A stretch of DNA of 64,000 bases from the NCBI GenBank assembly GCA_015057165.1, contig SVEY01000002.1, positions 147,218 to 211,217 on the forward strand, in the 5' to 3' direction. Shown here piece by piece: positions 43,985-52,678 of the stretch. Made by a program: the position numbers and the translations under genes. Every line of letters begins with the position of its first letter. The stretch's first letter is position 1. The notes under the pieces were generated by a model, which had not been told where the DNA came from, ran no database searches, and was given only the letters and a program-made list of their open reading frames with translations. Origin of the DNA: Lachnospiraceae bacterium. GTDB taxonomy: Bacteria; Bacillota; Clostridia; Lachnospirales; Lachnospiraceae.

Positions 43985-44782
43985 ATGGAAATGTTTTCTA
44001 TCGCATCAAGTAGTAGTGGAAATTGTATCTGTGTAGGTACGAAGGAGTATCATGTATTAATTGATGTTGGAATAACTGGAAAGAAAATAGAAGAAGGATT
44101 GAATAAATATGGTCTTAGTGGTTCTGACATTAAGGCTATATTAATTACACACGAACATGGCGATCATATTAAGAGCCTTGGTGTTATGTCTAGAAAGTAT
44201 CATCTGCCCATTTACACTACAAGAGGTACATGGAGTGGAGCAATGGAATGTAAGAGTCTTGGTAAAATTGATACCAGCCTTTTTCATGAAGTCCATTATG
44301 ATGAGACATTTAAAGTTGGTCCACTAACAATTAATCCAATTAAGGTAAGTCATGATACTAATGAGCCTGTAGCTTATGTTGTATCAGGTGATGAAAGACG
44401 GGTTGCCGTAATTACTGATCTTGGTAAATACGATGATTATATAGTAGATAATTTGCAAGACCTGGATGCTATTCTTCTTGAAGCAAATTATGATTACAAT
44501 ATGCTTCAGGTTGGAAGATATGAGCCTTGGCTTAAAAGAAGAGTTAATGGCGATACAGGGCATTTGTCTAATGAAATGTCTGGACAGCTTCTTTGCCGTA
44601 TAGCAGGAGATAGGCTTAAAACTGTGCTACTTGGGCATATGAGTAAAGAGAATAATGTGCCGGAACTTGCTTATGAGGCTGTAAGGTGTGAAGTTAAGCT
44701 TAGTGATACGCCTTATGAGCCGGAGGATTTCAAGATAATATGTGCTCCAAGATATGAGGCGTCAGAGAAAGTTGTTGTGTAA
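43985..44782 (+). CDS. Metallo-beta-lactamase-fold hydrolase, YycJ/WalJ-like
   Basis: This 265-residue single-domain hydrolase has the metal-binding HEHGDH motif (THEHGDHIKSL), an early SSSSGNC segment typical of YycJ, a histidine in IKVSHDTNEP, a metal aspartate in VITDLGKYDD, and a late histidine in VLLGHMSKENN. YycJ/WalJ proteins are linked to cell-wall and DNA-replication coordination in Firmicutes. The usual WalRK two-component neighbours are absent here. Confidence 0.88.
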   Translation: MEMFSIASSSSGNCICVGTKEYHVLIDVGITGKKIEEGLNKYGLSGSDIKAILITHEHGDHIKSLGVMSRKYHLPIYTTRGTWSGAMECKSLGKIDTSLFHEVHYDETFKVGPLTINPIKVSHDTNEPVAYVVSGDERRVAVITDLGKYDDYIVDNLQDLDAILLEANYDYNMLQVGRYEPWLKRRVNGDTGHLSNEMSGQLLCRIAGDRLKTVLLGHMSKENNVPELAYEAVRCEVKLSDTPYEPEDFKIICAPRYEASEKVVV

Positions 44783-44848
44783 CTTTAGATGTGTCCCAGA
44801 AATGGGGCATATTTATTAATGGATATATAGAACATATAAGAGGTTGTT

Positions 44849-45121
44849 ATGGAAAAAATAATTATTACAGTAGTTGGAAAAGACACAGTTGGAATTATTG
44901 CAAAAGTATGTACATATCTTGCAGATGCAAATATTAATATACTAGACATTTCACAGACAATCGTATCTGGATATTTCAATATGATGATGGTAGCAGACAG
45001 ATCTAAAGCCAATGTGGATTTTGATAAGTTTCAAGAAGAGTTGGATAAGCTGGGAGAAGAGATTGGCGTAGAAATAAAATGCCAGAGAGAAGAAATCTTC
45101 GAAATGATGCATAGAATATAA
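44849..45121 (+). CDS. ACT-domain protein (UPF0237)
   Basis: This 90-residue protein is a lone ACT domain with IITVVGKDTVGIIAKVCTYLA, DISQTI and a beta-alpha-beta repeat; ACT domains bind amino acids and similar small ligands. It pairs with the PFL-family gene 75 bases downstream, a conserved neighbour arrangement in Firmicutes and other bacteria, though the joint role is unknown. AGAGGTTG precedes the ATG. Confidence 0.88.
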   Translation: MEKIIITVVGKDTVGIIAKVCTYLADANINILDISQTIVSGYFNMMMVADRSKANVDFDKFQEELDKLGEEIGVEIKCQREEIFEMMHRI

Positions 45122-45196
45122 TTCGTATATGACATAAGTCTCAGAGAATAATATTCTATTTGCGAATGATATTTGAGATATATAACGAGGTAACAT

Positions 45197-46561
45197 ATGA
45201 TTAATAATAGAGAAGTTCTTGAAACTAATAAAATGATTGAGAAGGACAACCTTGACGTTAGAACTATTACCATTGGTATTAGCCTTCTTAGTTGTATGAC
45301 AAGTGATATTAATGAACTTAATAATAATATATATAACAAGATTACAACTGTGGCTTCTAAGCTTGATGAAACAGCTGTAAAAATTGAGAAAGAATATGGT
45401 ATTCCAATTGTCAATAGAAGAATTGCAGTAACACCTATTGGTATTGTAGGTTCAAGCGCTTGCAAAAGCATTTATGACTTTGTATCTATAGCTAAGACTT
45501 TAGATAAAGCTGCTACTAAGGTGGGGGCTGATTTGATAGGAGGATTCTCTGCTCTTGTTAGTGAGGGTATGACTGCTTCAGATGAAATGCTTATTAAATC
45601 AATTCCCGGGGCTTTAACAAATACTAATAGAGTTTGCTCATCTATTAATCTTGGCTCTACAAAAGACGGAATCAATATGGATGCAGTTAGACTAATGGGA
45701 GAAACTCTACTTGAAGTTGCAAACCTGAGTAAAGATAGAGATTCAGTAGATTGTATGAAACTTGTAGTGTTCTGTAACGCTCCGGATAATAATCCTTTTA
45801 TGGCAGGAGCATTTCATGGAATAACAGGTGGCGACGCTGTTATCAATGTTGGTGTATCTGGCCCGGGAGTAGTTAGAAAAGCTCTAGAGTCAGTTAGAGG
45901 CGAGAGTTTCGAAGTTCTATGCGAGAAGATTAAGACTACTGCTTTCAAGGTAACAAGAGTAGGACAATTAGTTGCAAAAGAAGCTTCTAAGATGCTTGAT
46001 ATTCCTTTTGGAATAGTTGATTTATCGCTGGCACCAACGCCAGCAATTGGTGACTCAGTAGCAGATATATTGTGTGAGATAGGACTTGAATATGCAGGTG
46101 CACCAGGTACTACTGCAGCCCTTGCACTTCTTAATGATCAAGTTAAGAAAGGTGGAGTTATGGCTTCGTCTTATGTTGGAGGATTATCAGGGGCGTTTAT
46201 TCCTGTATCAGAAGATCAAGGTATGATTAATGCCGCAGAAGCAGGTGCAATTACGCTTGAGAAGTTAGAAGCTATGACTTGTGTATGCTCCGTTGGACTT
46301 GATATGATTGCAATTCCTGGTTCTACCAAAGCTACAACAATATCTGGAATTATTGCAGATGAGATGGCTTTGGGTATGATTAACCAGAAGACTACGGCTG
46401 TTCGTCTTATTCCTGTAATAGGCAAAGATGTGGGAGATACAGTGGAATTTGGTGGACTATTTGGATATGCTCCAATTATGCCAGTAAACAAATTCTCTTG
46501 CGACGATTTTGTGAATCGTAAGGGACGAATCCCTGCGCCAATCCATAGCTTTAAAAATTAA
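45197..46561 (+). CDS. PFL family protein (UPF0210/DUF711)
   Basis: This 454-residue protein belongs to the UPF0210 family, which is structurally related to pyruvate formate-lyase but lacks known catalysis. Recognisable segments are [53 protein letters not shown] and [15 protein letters not shown]. The preceding ACT protein is its usual partner, and the two probably respond to the same ligand. The stop is followed after 2 bases by a fold-back element. Confidence 0.9.
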   Translation: MINNREVLETNKMIEKDNLDVRTITIGISLLSCMTSDINELNNNIYNKITTVASKLDETAVKIEKEYGIPIVNRRIAVTPIGIVGSSACKSIYDFVSIAKTLDKAATKVGADLIGGFSALVSEGMTASDEMLIKSIPGALTNTNRVCSSINLGSTKDGINMDAVRLMGETLLEVANLSKDRDSVDCMKLVVFCNAPDNNPFMAGAFHGITGGDAVINVGVSGPGVVRKALESVRGESFEVLCEKIKTTAFKVTRVGQLVAKEASKMLDIPFGIVDLSLAPTPAIGDSVADILCEIGLEYAGAPGTTAALALLNDQVKKGGVMASSYVGGLSGAFIPVSEDQGMINAAEAGAITLEKLEAMTCVCSVGLDMIAIPGSTKATTISGIIADEMALGMINQKTTAVRLIPVIGKDVGDTVEFGGLFGYAPIMPVNKFSCDDFVNRKGRIPAPIHSFKN

Positions 46562-46563
46562 AC

Positions 46564-46828
46564 AATGGTTGGATTTATAAAACCAGGATATATTCCATCT
46601 TCCTACTAATAATTCTTCGCTAAGTATATGTAAGTGATTGATATATCGGTTAATTAAATAATTTGGACGGAAACCGGTGTTCAATCGTTTCGTCCGGTCA
46701 GTGAACACCTACTCGCGCCATCCGTGGCGCGAGTTTTCCTTTTATAATCAATCACTAACATATACTATATGCTTGAATTAAATCGTAAGAAGATGAAATA
46801 CACCCTGGCTTCATATAATCCAACCATT
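46564..46828 (+). repeat. Long fold-back element, copy B1, with structured core
   Basis: AATGGTTGGAT at 46564 pairs with its complement ending 46828, and the arms stay complementary for about 90 bases. The tip holds the shared core: GGACG (46665-46669), then P1 GGTGTTCA (46676-46683) with TGAACACC (46702-46709), whose loop contains CGTCC (46691-46695) able to pair with the upstream GGACG as a pseudoknot, then hairpin CTCGCGCC/GGCGCGAG (46712-46733) with loop ATCCGT. It starts just past the PFL-gene stop, in the same direction. Confidence 0.87.
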
Positions 46829-46835
46829 TTACTTT

Positions 46836-46970
46836 GTGATTCGCATAAGGCTGGTGGATTGTGATAAAGGAATGGGGGAGTGAATGATTGTAAGTCTTGT
46901 ACAATTTGCTTCGAGCGGTAGTATATGTAAGCTACTACTTATAATTTCACAGCAGATTGATAGCGAGGGT
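46836..46970 (+). repeat. Lone arm-like sequence between copies B1 and B2
   Basis: This segment contains AAGGCTGGTGGATTGTGATA, repeated almost exactly at the start of copy B2 (GTAGGCTGGTGGATTGTGAG), and further on GGTAGTATATGTAAGC, like the proximal arm of other copies. It has no core of its own. It looks like a leftover arm from another copy, or an arm duplication. No gene is visible. Confidence 0.5.
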
Positions 46971-46975
46971 TTCGT

Positions 46976-47239
46976 CGTAGGCTGGTGGATTGTGAGATGG
47001 ATTTAAGTGTCTTCATACTAATAGTATCAAGCGCTAGTATATGTTAATAATTGTCATTAAAAGGAAAACTCGCGCCATGGATGGCGCGAGTAGGTGTTCG
47101 CTGACTGGACGGAAGATTGAACACCGGTTTCCGTCCATATATTTATTTGTGACGTCTGGCAATTATTTACATATACTTAGCGTAGATACGTCTGTATGAA
47201 GACACTTAAATTTATATCACAATATCTCACCAGCCTACG
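46976..47239 (-). repeat. Long fold-back element, copy B2, with structured core, minus strand
   Basis: The core here is on the minus strand: P1 GGTGTTC (minus) from 47125-47119 with 47099-47093, pseudoknot strands GGACGGA (47136-47130) and TCCGTCC (47113-47107), and hairpin CTCGCGCC/GGCGCGAG at 47090-47069 with loop ATCCAT. Arms pair from CGTAGGCTGGTG (46976 on) to its complement ending 47239. On the minus strand the element begins 9 bases after the ABC-F stop codon, so it follows that gene in its own direction. Its length (264) is almost equal to copy B1 (265). Confidence 0.87.
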
Positions 47240-47247
47240 GCTGCATC

Positions 47248-48891
47248 TTAGTTATCCTGCTCGTCCTCTTCAGACTTGGCATATACAGCTTGACGCTTTC
47301 TTGCCATCTCATCACTTTCAAGGTACTCATCGTAGGTAGTAACTTTGTCAATGATTGTTCCGTTTGGCATGATTTCAATGATGCGGTTTGCAGTTGTCTG
47401 CACAACCTGGTGATCTCTTGAAGAGAAGAGTATTACACCAGGGAATTTGGTAAGTCCAGTATTTAATGCTGTGATTGATTCCATATCCAAATGGTCAGTA
47501 GGCTCGTCTAAGATAAGAACATTTGAGTTTTCTATCATCATACGAGATAGGAGTACTCTTACTTTTTCGCCTCCGGATAGAACACGCATTTTCTTAACAC
47601 CGTCTTCTCCGGCAAATAGCATACGACCTAGGAATCCTCGTACATAAGTTGCATCTTTTATTTCAGAGAATTGTGTTAGCCAATCCACTATTCTTAAATC
47701 AGTATCGAATATCTTGGTATTGTCTTTAGGGAAATAACTTTGCGATGTTGTTACACCCCATTTGTAACTTCCTTCATCTGGTTCCATTTCACCAGCAAGG
47801 ATTTGGAATAGTGTTGTCTTTGCGATTTCATTTGCACCTACAAATCCAATTTTGTCATCATGTCCAACAGTAAATGATACGTTGTCTAATACTTTAACAC
47901 CATCAATAGTCTTGCTTATTCCATCAACTGTAAGAACTTCATTTCCAATTTCTCTTTCAGGTCTAAAGTCAATATATGGATATTTTCTACTTGAAGGTTT
48001 GATGTCATCAAGTTCAATCTTTTCTAATGCACGTTTTCTAGAAGTTGCCTGCTTTGATTTAGAAGCATTTGCAGAGAAACGAGAGATGAATTCCTGTAAT
48101 TCTTTAATCTGTTCTTCTTTCTTCTTATTAGCTTCTTTTCTTTGCTTCATAATAAGCTGTGAAGATTCATACCAGAAATCATAATTTCCAGCATATAATT
48201 GAATCTTGCCGTAATCGATATCAGCAGTGTTAGTACATACTTTATTAAGAAAGTATCTATCGTGGCTAACTACTATTACAGTGTTGTCATAATTTATAAG
48301 GAATTCTTCAAGCCAAGCAATGGCATCAAGATCTAAGTGGTTAGTAGGCTCATCAAGAAGTAAGATATCTGGATTACCAAATAAAGCTTTAGCAAGAAGA
48401 ACCTTGACCTTCTGATCACCATTTAGGTTACTCATAATTTCGTAGTGAAGTTCCGGCTCGATTCCAAGTCCATTAAGAAGAGTGGCAGCATCGCTCTCTG
48501 CATTCCATCCATCCATTTCAGCAAATTCAGCTTCAAGCTCTGAGGCTCTAATACCATCTTCATCAGAGAAGTCTTCTTTCATATAGATAGCATCTTTCTC
48601 TTTCATAATGTCATATAGACGCTTGTTACCCATTATTACAGTATCGATAACAGTATATTCATCGTATTTGAAGTGATCCTGCTCCAAGAATGATAGACGC
48701 TGTCCTGGAGTTATGATAACATCGCCATTTGTAGGCTCTAATTGTCCTGATAGGATTTTTAGAAATGTTGATTTACCTGCGCCGTTTGCACCTATAAGAC
48801 CATAACAATTTCCCTCTGTGAACTTAATGTTAACGTCTTCGAATAAGGCTTTCTTCCCTAGTCTTAATGTAATATTACTTGCTTGAATCAT
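47248..48891 (-). CDS. ABC-F family ATPase (YbiT-like) with divergent second site
   Basis: ABC-F proteins are soluble twin ATPases that act on the ribosome. This 547-residue protein has a normal first site (Walker A GANGAGKST, Walker B ILLLDEPTNHLD, H-loop VVSHDRYF). In the second site the Walker A reads GANEIAKTT, missing the central glycine residues, and the H-loop reads SSRDHQ instead of SHDR; signature LSGGEKVR and Walker B LILDEPTDHLD are intact. The linker between them (about 240-300) is Lys/Glu rich. It has no membrane helices. It faces its neighbours in the opposite direction; both the gene before and the gene after run +. Confidence 0.9.
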   Translation of the reverse strand: MIQASNITLRLGKKALFEDVNIKFTEGNCYGLIGANGAGKSTFLKILSGQLEPTNGDVIITPGQRLSFLEQDHFKYDEYTVIDTVIMGNKRLYDIMKEKDAIYMKEDFSDEDGIRASELEAEFAEMDGWNAESDAATLLNGLGIEPELHYEIMSNLNGDQKVKVLLAKALFGNPDILLLDEPTNHLDLDAIAWLEEFLINYDNTVIVVSHDRYFLNKVCTNTADIDYGKIQLYAGNYDFWYESSQLIMKQRKEANKKKEEQIKELQEFISRFSANASKSKQATSRKRALEKIELDDIKPSSRKYPYIDFRPEREIGNEVLTVDGISKTIDGVKVLDNVSFTVGHDDKIGFVGANEIAKTTLFQILAGEMEPDEGSYKWGVTTSQSYFPKDNTKIFDTDLRIVDWLTQFSEIKDATYVRGFLGRMLFAGEDGVKKMRVLSGGEKVRVLLSRMMIENSNVLILDEPTDHLDMESITALNTGLTKFPGVILFSSRDHQVVQTTANRIIEIMPNGTIIDKVTTYDEYLESDEMARKRQAVYAKSEEDEQDN

Positions 48892-49131
48892 AATATATCC
48901 TTTCCATAATCAATACTCATATTGAGTTTATATAATTACATAATGAAAATGTGCATAATAATATGCGCACACTTACAATATTTTATACGAAATATATGAT
49001 TTTTCAAGTGAAATATTTAAGAATGCATATAATAGTAAGAAATACCTTGAAAAATAGTATGTTCTCTGATATTATATCTAACGGATTTAAAGTGAGGGAT
49101 AATACGCATACCTCGTGAAGGAGAGAAATGA

Positions 49132-50292
49132 ATGAATTCCGAATATAATGATGTAAGAGAATCAAGAGAGATAGACTTAATAGATATGTTTTGGTATTGG
49201 CTATCACATTTCAAATCACTTATTGTATTCTTAGTGATTGGAATCGGTGTTGGGGTAGCGCTATTTGTGACAACTCCAAAGGCTACTGTTGATACATCTA
49301 ATGCAACTAATGCTACAAATGATACTAAGATAGAAGACTTAAAGCCTGAAGATAAGACGAAAGCCAGTTATGCCAGTGCAGAAGTTGAGAAGCCTTACCC
49401 ATATAAAGAGGAAATTGATTGGAACAAACGTCTGTCAGATTCCCAGAGAAAGAAAGTTGACGAAACAGTAAAGCTTTATAACTACTATATTGAATTGGCT
49501 AATAATTATCGTACTTCTGGTGAATCCTATAAAGATAATTCGGAAGCTCTTTATTACCTTACAGGGGCTGAGGCGAATGTTAATGCATTAATAAAGAGCT
49601 TATCAGAAGATGAGAGGAAGTATTTTTACAATCAGATTGGTCAGGACACAGTTTCAGAATATTACGGAGACACGGTTGTTACTAATGCAACTAAGTCCAA
49701 TACGACTGCAGCGAAGGCAAGTGCGTCTAAGGGAAGAAGCGGTAAGGTTAAGTTATTGATTTCTGTAATAGTTGCGCTTATACTTCACGTACTTATTTGT
49801 GTTATTGTATATATCTTCGATAAGAAATTAAAATACACTGAGAATCCTTCATCTATGCTTGGGACTACAGAGTTTTCCAGGGTAATTAATTGGGAAAACA
49901 TTAATAGTAAAGGCGCAATAACTAAGGCAATTACTAAAGCAAGGTTGAAGAGAGAGAGGGAGATTCCTTATAGTGAAGCACTAGAAGTTAATACTAATGC
50001 GGTGTTAGACATTTCTAAAAAGAATGATTATAAGAATATATTAATCGTCACGGAAGGACTTGTTAAAGAAGGTGATGAGTTTAAGAAGCTCCTTATGAAA
50101 GATTCTGATGTAAATGTGTCTGTGGTAGATAATATTACTCATAATGCGCTTGGCGCTAAGATGGCATCTGAAGTTGAGGGATGTGTGATCTTAAGTAAAG
50201 TAGGAAATACTAACCTTTATGATATATTTGAAGAAGGTGTGGCAGTTAGGTCAAGAGAAATTGATTTACTTGGCGTTATAGTTTATGTGTAG
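49132..50292 (+). CDS. Wzz-like two-helix membrane protein
   Basis: This 386-residue protein has the layout of a polysaccharide chain-length regulator (PCP/Wzz): a short cytosolic start with EIDLIDMFWYWLSHFK, a membrane helix (about 29-48), a 150-residue external helical region, a second helix (about 205-228), then a cytosolic C-terminal domain resembling a degenerate BY-kinase without a P-loop (NILIVTEGLVKEGDEF, and ILSKVGNT). It is not in a polysaccharide gene cluster. AAGGAG lies 8 bases before the ATG, and a terminator follows. Confidence 0.75.
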   Translation: MNSEYNDVRESREIDLIDMFWYWLSHFKSLIVFLVIGIGVGVALFVTTPKATVDTSNATNATNDTKIEDLKPEDKTKASYASAEVEKPYPYKEEIDWNKRLSDSQRKKVDETVKLYNYYIELANNYRTSGESYKDNSEALYYLTGAEANVNALIKSLSEDERKYFYNQIGQDTVSEYYGDTVVTNATKSNTTAAKASASKGRSGKVKLLISVIVALILHVLICVIVYIFDKKLKYTENPSSMLGTTEFSRVINWENINSKGAITKAITKARLKREREIPYSEALEVNTNAVLDISKKNDYKNILIVTEGLVKEGDEFKKLLMKDSDVNVSVVDNITHNALGAKMASEVEGCVILSKVGNTNLYDIFEEGVAVRSREIDLLGVIVYV

Positions 50293-50299
50293 TACAATA

Positions 50300-50328
50300 A
50301 AGCATGTATCAATAGATACATGCTTTTT
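50300..50328 (+). terminator. Rho-independent terminator
   Basis: AAGCATGTATC (50300-50310), loop AATA, perfect complement GATACATGCTT (50315-50325), then T residues. It ends the Wzz-like gene transcript. Confidence 0.9.
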
Positions 50329-50349
50329 GATTGTTTAAGAGGATTTTAA

Positions 50350-51366
50350 ATGGCAAAGAAGAAATACTATGCAGTTAAAATAGGACTAACTCCTGGAATA
50401 TATGAAACATGGGCTGAATGTGAAGCTAATGTTAAAGGCTATCCGAAGGCTGAATATAAGGGCTTTGCAACACTTGATGAAGCAAAAGAATATATGGGCT
50501 CTGAAGGTGAATTTAATCAGTTGGATGTAACAACATATTTTGGTGATGTGGCTAAAGGGGGGAGTGTAGATAATACACTTGATATTACATCATATATCGG
50601 ACAAGACGAGGTTGGAAGGGGAGAGCCTTTTAGAAGAGTTATTGTTGTGGCGGCATATCTTGACGGCAATCACTTAGAAGAACTTAAGAAGATTGGCGCA
50701 ACTAATGATTCTAAGAATTATGGACTAGATACCGATAAATGTGTGAAAATGGGTAAGCTTCTTACACATTTCACAGATTACAAGGAAGTTGAAAACAAAG
50801 TATATGAGAATGAGAATCTGGGGATAACTTATTCTGTATATTCTATTGATAATAGCTATTATAATGAATTGCATAGTTATGATAATAAGATGAACGGCAA
50901 CAAAATCCTTGCTATAATGCATAACAGGGCAGGATTTAATCTGGCAAATTATCTCGGCAAAAAGGGAATTATAATTAGAAATGTTGTAATTGATAATTTC
51001 CTTGGAGTCTCTAATGCCAGTAAGAATTATGCAAAGTATGTTGAGAATGAGAAATACAGACTTGATACAAGTGGTGTTAATATGGTCTATGAGACTAAGT
51101 CTGAAAGTAAGTACGAATCAGTAGCTGTTGCTTCTAATATTGCAAACTATCTTGAACAATTGTATGTTGATATGATTAGAAAGCAAATTCGAGAAAAAGG
51201 TGGTGATCTTGATTCTCATGCATTTAGTAACGGAGTGGAGGATGTACAATATGCGTTTGATGAGATTGTTAAAGTGTATGGGACCCTCGATAATCCTAAT
51301 ATAGAAGAAGAGTTTAAGCATACTGTATATTATGAGAATTATATTAATACTGGAAAGGTTCATTAA
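50350..51366 (+). CDS. RNase HIII-like enzyme with N-terminal RNase H1-type hybrid-binding domain
   Basis: Residues 5-50 of this 338-residue protein form the hybrid-binding (viroplasmin-like) domain of RNase H1: YYAVKIGLTPGIYETWAECE and EYKGFATLDEAKEYM. From about residue 78 the sequence follows RNase HIII: IGQDEVGRGE with the catalytic Asp86-Glu87, HNRAGFNLAN, VVIDNF with Asp215, and YETKSESKYESVAVASNIAN with Glu252 at the fourth metal-ligand position. RNase H enzymes cut RNA in RNA-DNA hybrids. Normal RNase HIII carries a TBP-like N-terminal domain instead. The usual GTGD after DEV is GRGE here. Its stop overlaps the next start (TAATG). Confidence 0.85.
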   Translation: MAKKKYYAVKIGLTPGIYETWAECEANVKGYPKAEYKGFATLDEAKEYMGSEGEFNQLDVTTYFGDVAKGGSVDNTLDITSYIGQDEVGRGEPFRRVIVVAAYLDGNHLEELKKIGATNDSKNYGLDTDKCVKMGKLLTHFTDYKEVENKVYENENLGITYSVYSIDNSYYNELHSYDNKMNGNKILAIMHNRAGFNLANYLGKKGIIIRNVVIDNFLGVSNASKNYAKYVENEKYRLDTSGVNMVYETKSESKYESVAVASNIANYLEQLYVDMIRKQIREKGGDLDSHAFSNGVEDVQYAFDEIVKVYGTLDNPNIEEEFKHTVYYENYINTGKVH

Positions 51367-52538
51367 TGAAGAAAGGCGTTAAAGTTCTAATCGTTATATT
51401 ATCAATAATTGCTGTCCTGATTATTGGCAGTCTTCTTTTTGTGCTTTTTAATCCCAGAGCAAAATTTCTTGCTGGCATAACAAGATTTGCAACAGGAACA
51501 CTTAGTGACAATGATTATATTGGATATAATCTTGATGTTATGGAACTTTGTCGTGAATATGCTAATGGTGACATAGAATTTAGCGGTGAAGTCATAGCAA
51601 GCGATATCAAAGGTTTTGGTTATACATCTAGTGCTAAAGTTCATGGACAAAGAAGTTTTGATATGAAAGAACTATCTGGTACGGCAGATGCCAAAGTGCT
51701 TTTTGTTGATGTTGGAGAAGTGGATTTCTATGCAAAAGACAAGACAATGTATATGATTGTTCCAAGCTTTGACAACCTTGCATATTCCCTTACTTCAGAT
51801 GCGGATTTATTCTACAAAGCACCTATGCTTAATGGTAATCTTGACTTTGCTTGGTTTAAAGATAACATTAGCAATTTTATAGATTTTGCTAATGATATAG
51901 ATATTAGAGAGTCAGGTCAGACTCTTGAAGATGATGATGGGACATTTAGCACAGAATATCTTATAACAATTCCTAAGGGTGAAGGTGGATTTATCTGGGA
52001 ACTACTTGGTATGGATGTCCCAACAGAAGATATTAATCTAAGTATGTATATTACAAGAAGTTGTAAGATTCGACGTATATCTATGGATATAAGCAATGTC
52101 TTGCCAGATACAAGAGTCATAGTTGATGGCACATCTATGGGAACTGTGATTTTTGAGAAAGATCTGCCTGAGAATGAGAAGGTGACTGTAGTTCTTATTA
52201 AGAGAGGTGATTACAAATTCTCTAATTGTATTGATGTGGCAATGGCATATAACAGCAGAGATGGCAAGGTATATAAAGGAGACGGAATCCTTGTATACGA
52301 GAAGGGTGATAATGGCTATGATATACAGGCTAAGAGGCTAAAGTTCTATGAAGATGATACATTAATAGGACAGATGTATTTTAATGGAAATGTACATCCT
52401 ACTAAGATAGAGACGCCTCCTGTATCAACAGCACCTATTCCTTTAGACTCTATCAAGAATTACTCTTGGGAAGAACTTAGAGATAATTTTGAATCATTTA
52501 TAAACGATGTTACAGAGGATGTTAAGAGTAAAATATAA
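51366..52538 (+). CDS. Membrane-anchored extracellular protein, unknown function
   Basis: I do not recognise this 390-residue protein. It has an N-terminal membrane anchor (residues 5-28), then an extracytoplasmic region rich in beta-strand-like segments (about 30-360) and an acidic helical C-terminus (ELRDNFESFINDVTEDVKSKI, in part). There is a proline-rich spacer near residue 350 (ETPPVSTAPIP). It is translationally coupled to the RNase HIII-like gene by a one-base overlap, an odd pairing of a nuclease and an exported protein. No lipobox is seen, so it probably remains anchored by the uncleaved helix. Confidence 0.75.
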   Translation: MKKGVKVLIVILSIIAVLIIGSLLFVLFNPRAKFLAGITRFATGTLSDNDYIGYNLDVMELCREYANGDIEFSGEVIASDIKGFGYTSSAKVHGQRSFDMKELSGTADAKVLFVDVGEVDFYAKDKTMYMIVPSFDNLAYSLTSDADLFYKAPMLNGNLDFAWFKDNISNFIDFANDIDIRESGQTLEDDDGTFSTEYLITIPKGEGGFIWELLGMDVPTEDINLSMYITRSCKIRRISMDISNVLPDTRVIVDGTSMGTVIFEKDLPENEKVTVVLIKRGDYKFSNCIDVAMAYNSRDGKVYKGDGILVYEKGDNGYDIQAKRLKFYEDDTLIGQMYFNGNVHPTKIETPPVSTAPIPLDSIKNYSWEELRDNFESFINDVTEDVKSKI

Positions 52539-52609
52539 TCCGGTATTTAATTTAGAACAATAATAAGGCTGGTTTGTTGAAATTTTAACAAATTAGGGCA
52601 TGCTATCTA

Positions 52610-52639
52610 TTGATTTTTGCAAGCCTTATATAATATAAT
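52610..52639 (+). promoter_or_regulatory. Promoter for nifJ
   Basis: TTGATT (52610-52615), 18 bases, TATAAT (52634-52639), 40 bases before the ATG. An alternative TATAAT at 52629 would give too short a spacer. AGGAGG precedes the start codon. Confidence 0.55.
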
Positions 52640-52678
52640 ATTTATTAGCGCAAATTATTTCTTTAGGAGGAAATTAAT

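Noticed and set aside
44788..44815. Weak hairpin after the YycJ-like gene
   Set aside because: ATGTGTCCC pairs with GGGGCATAT only with two G-U pairs and a poor T-run, so a terminator call is not firm.
46564..47239. Insertion sequence with terminal inverted repeats
   Set aside because: No transposase frame lies between the arms, and the arms fold back directly onto the core.
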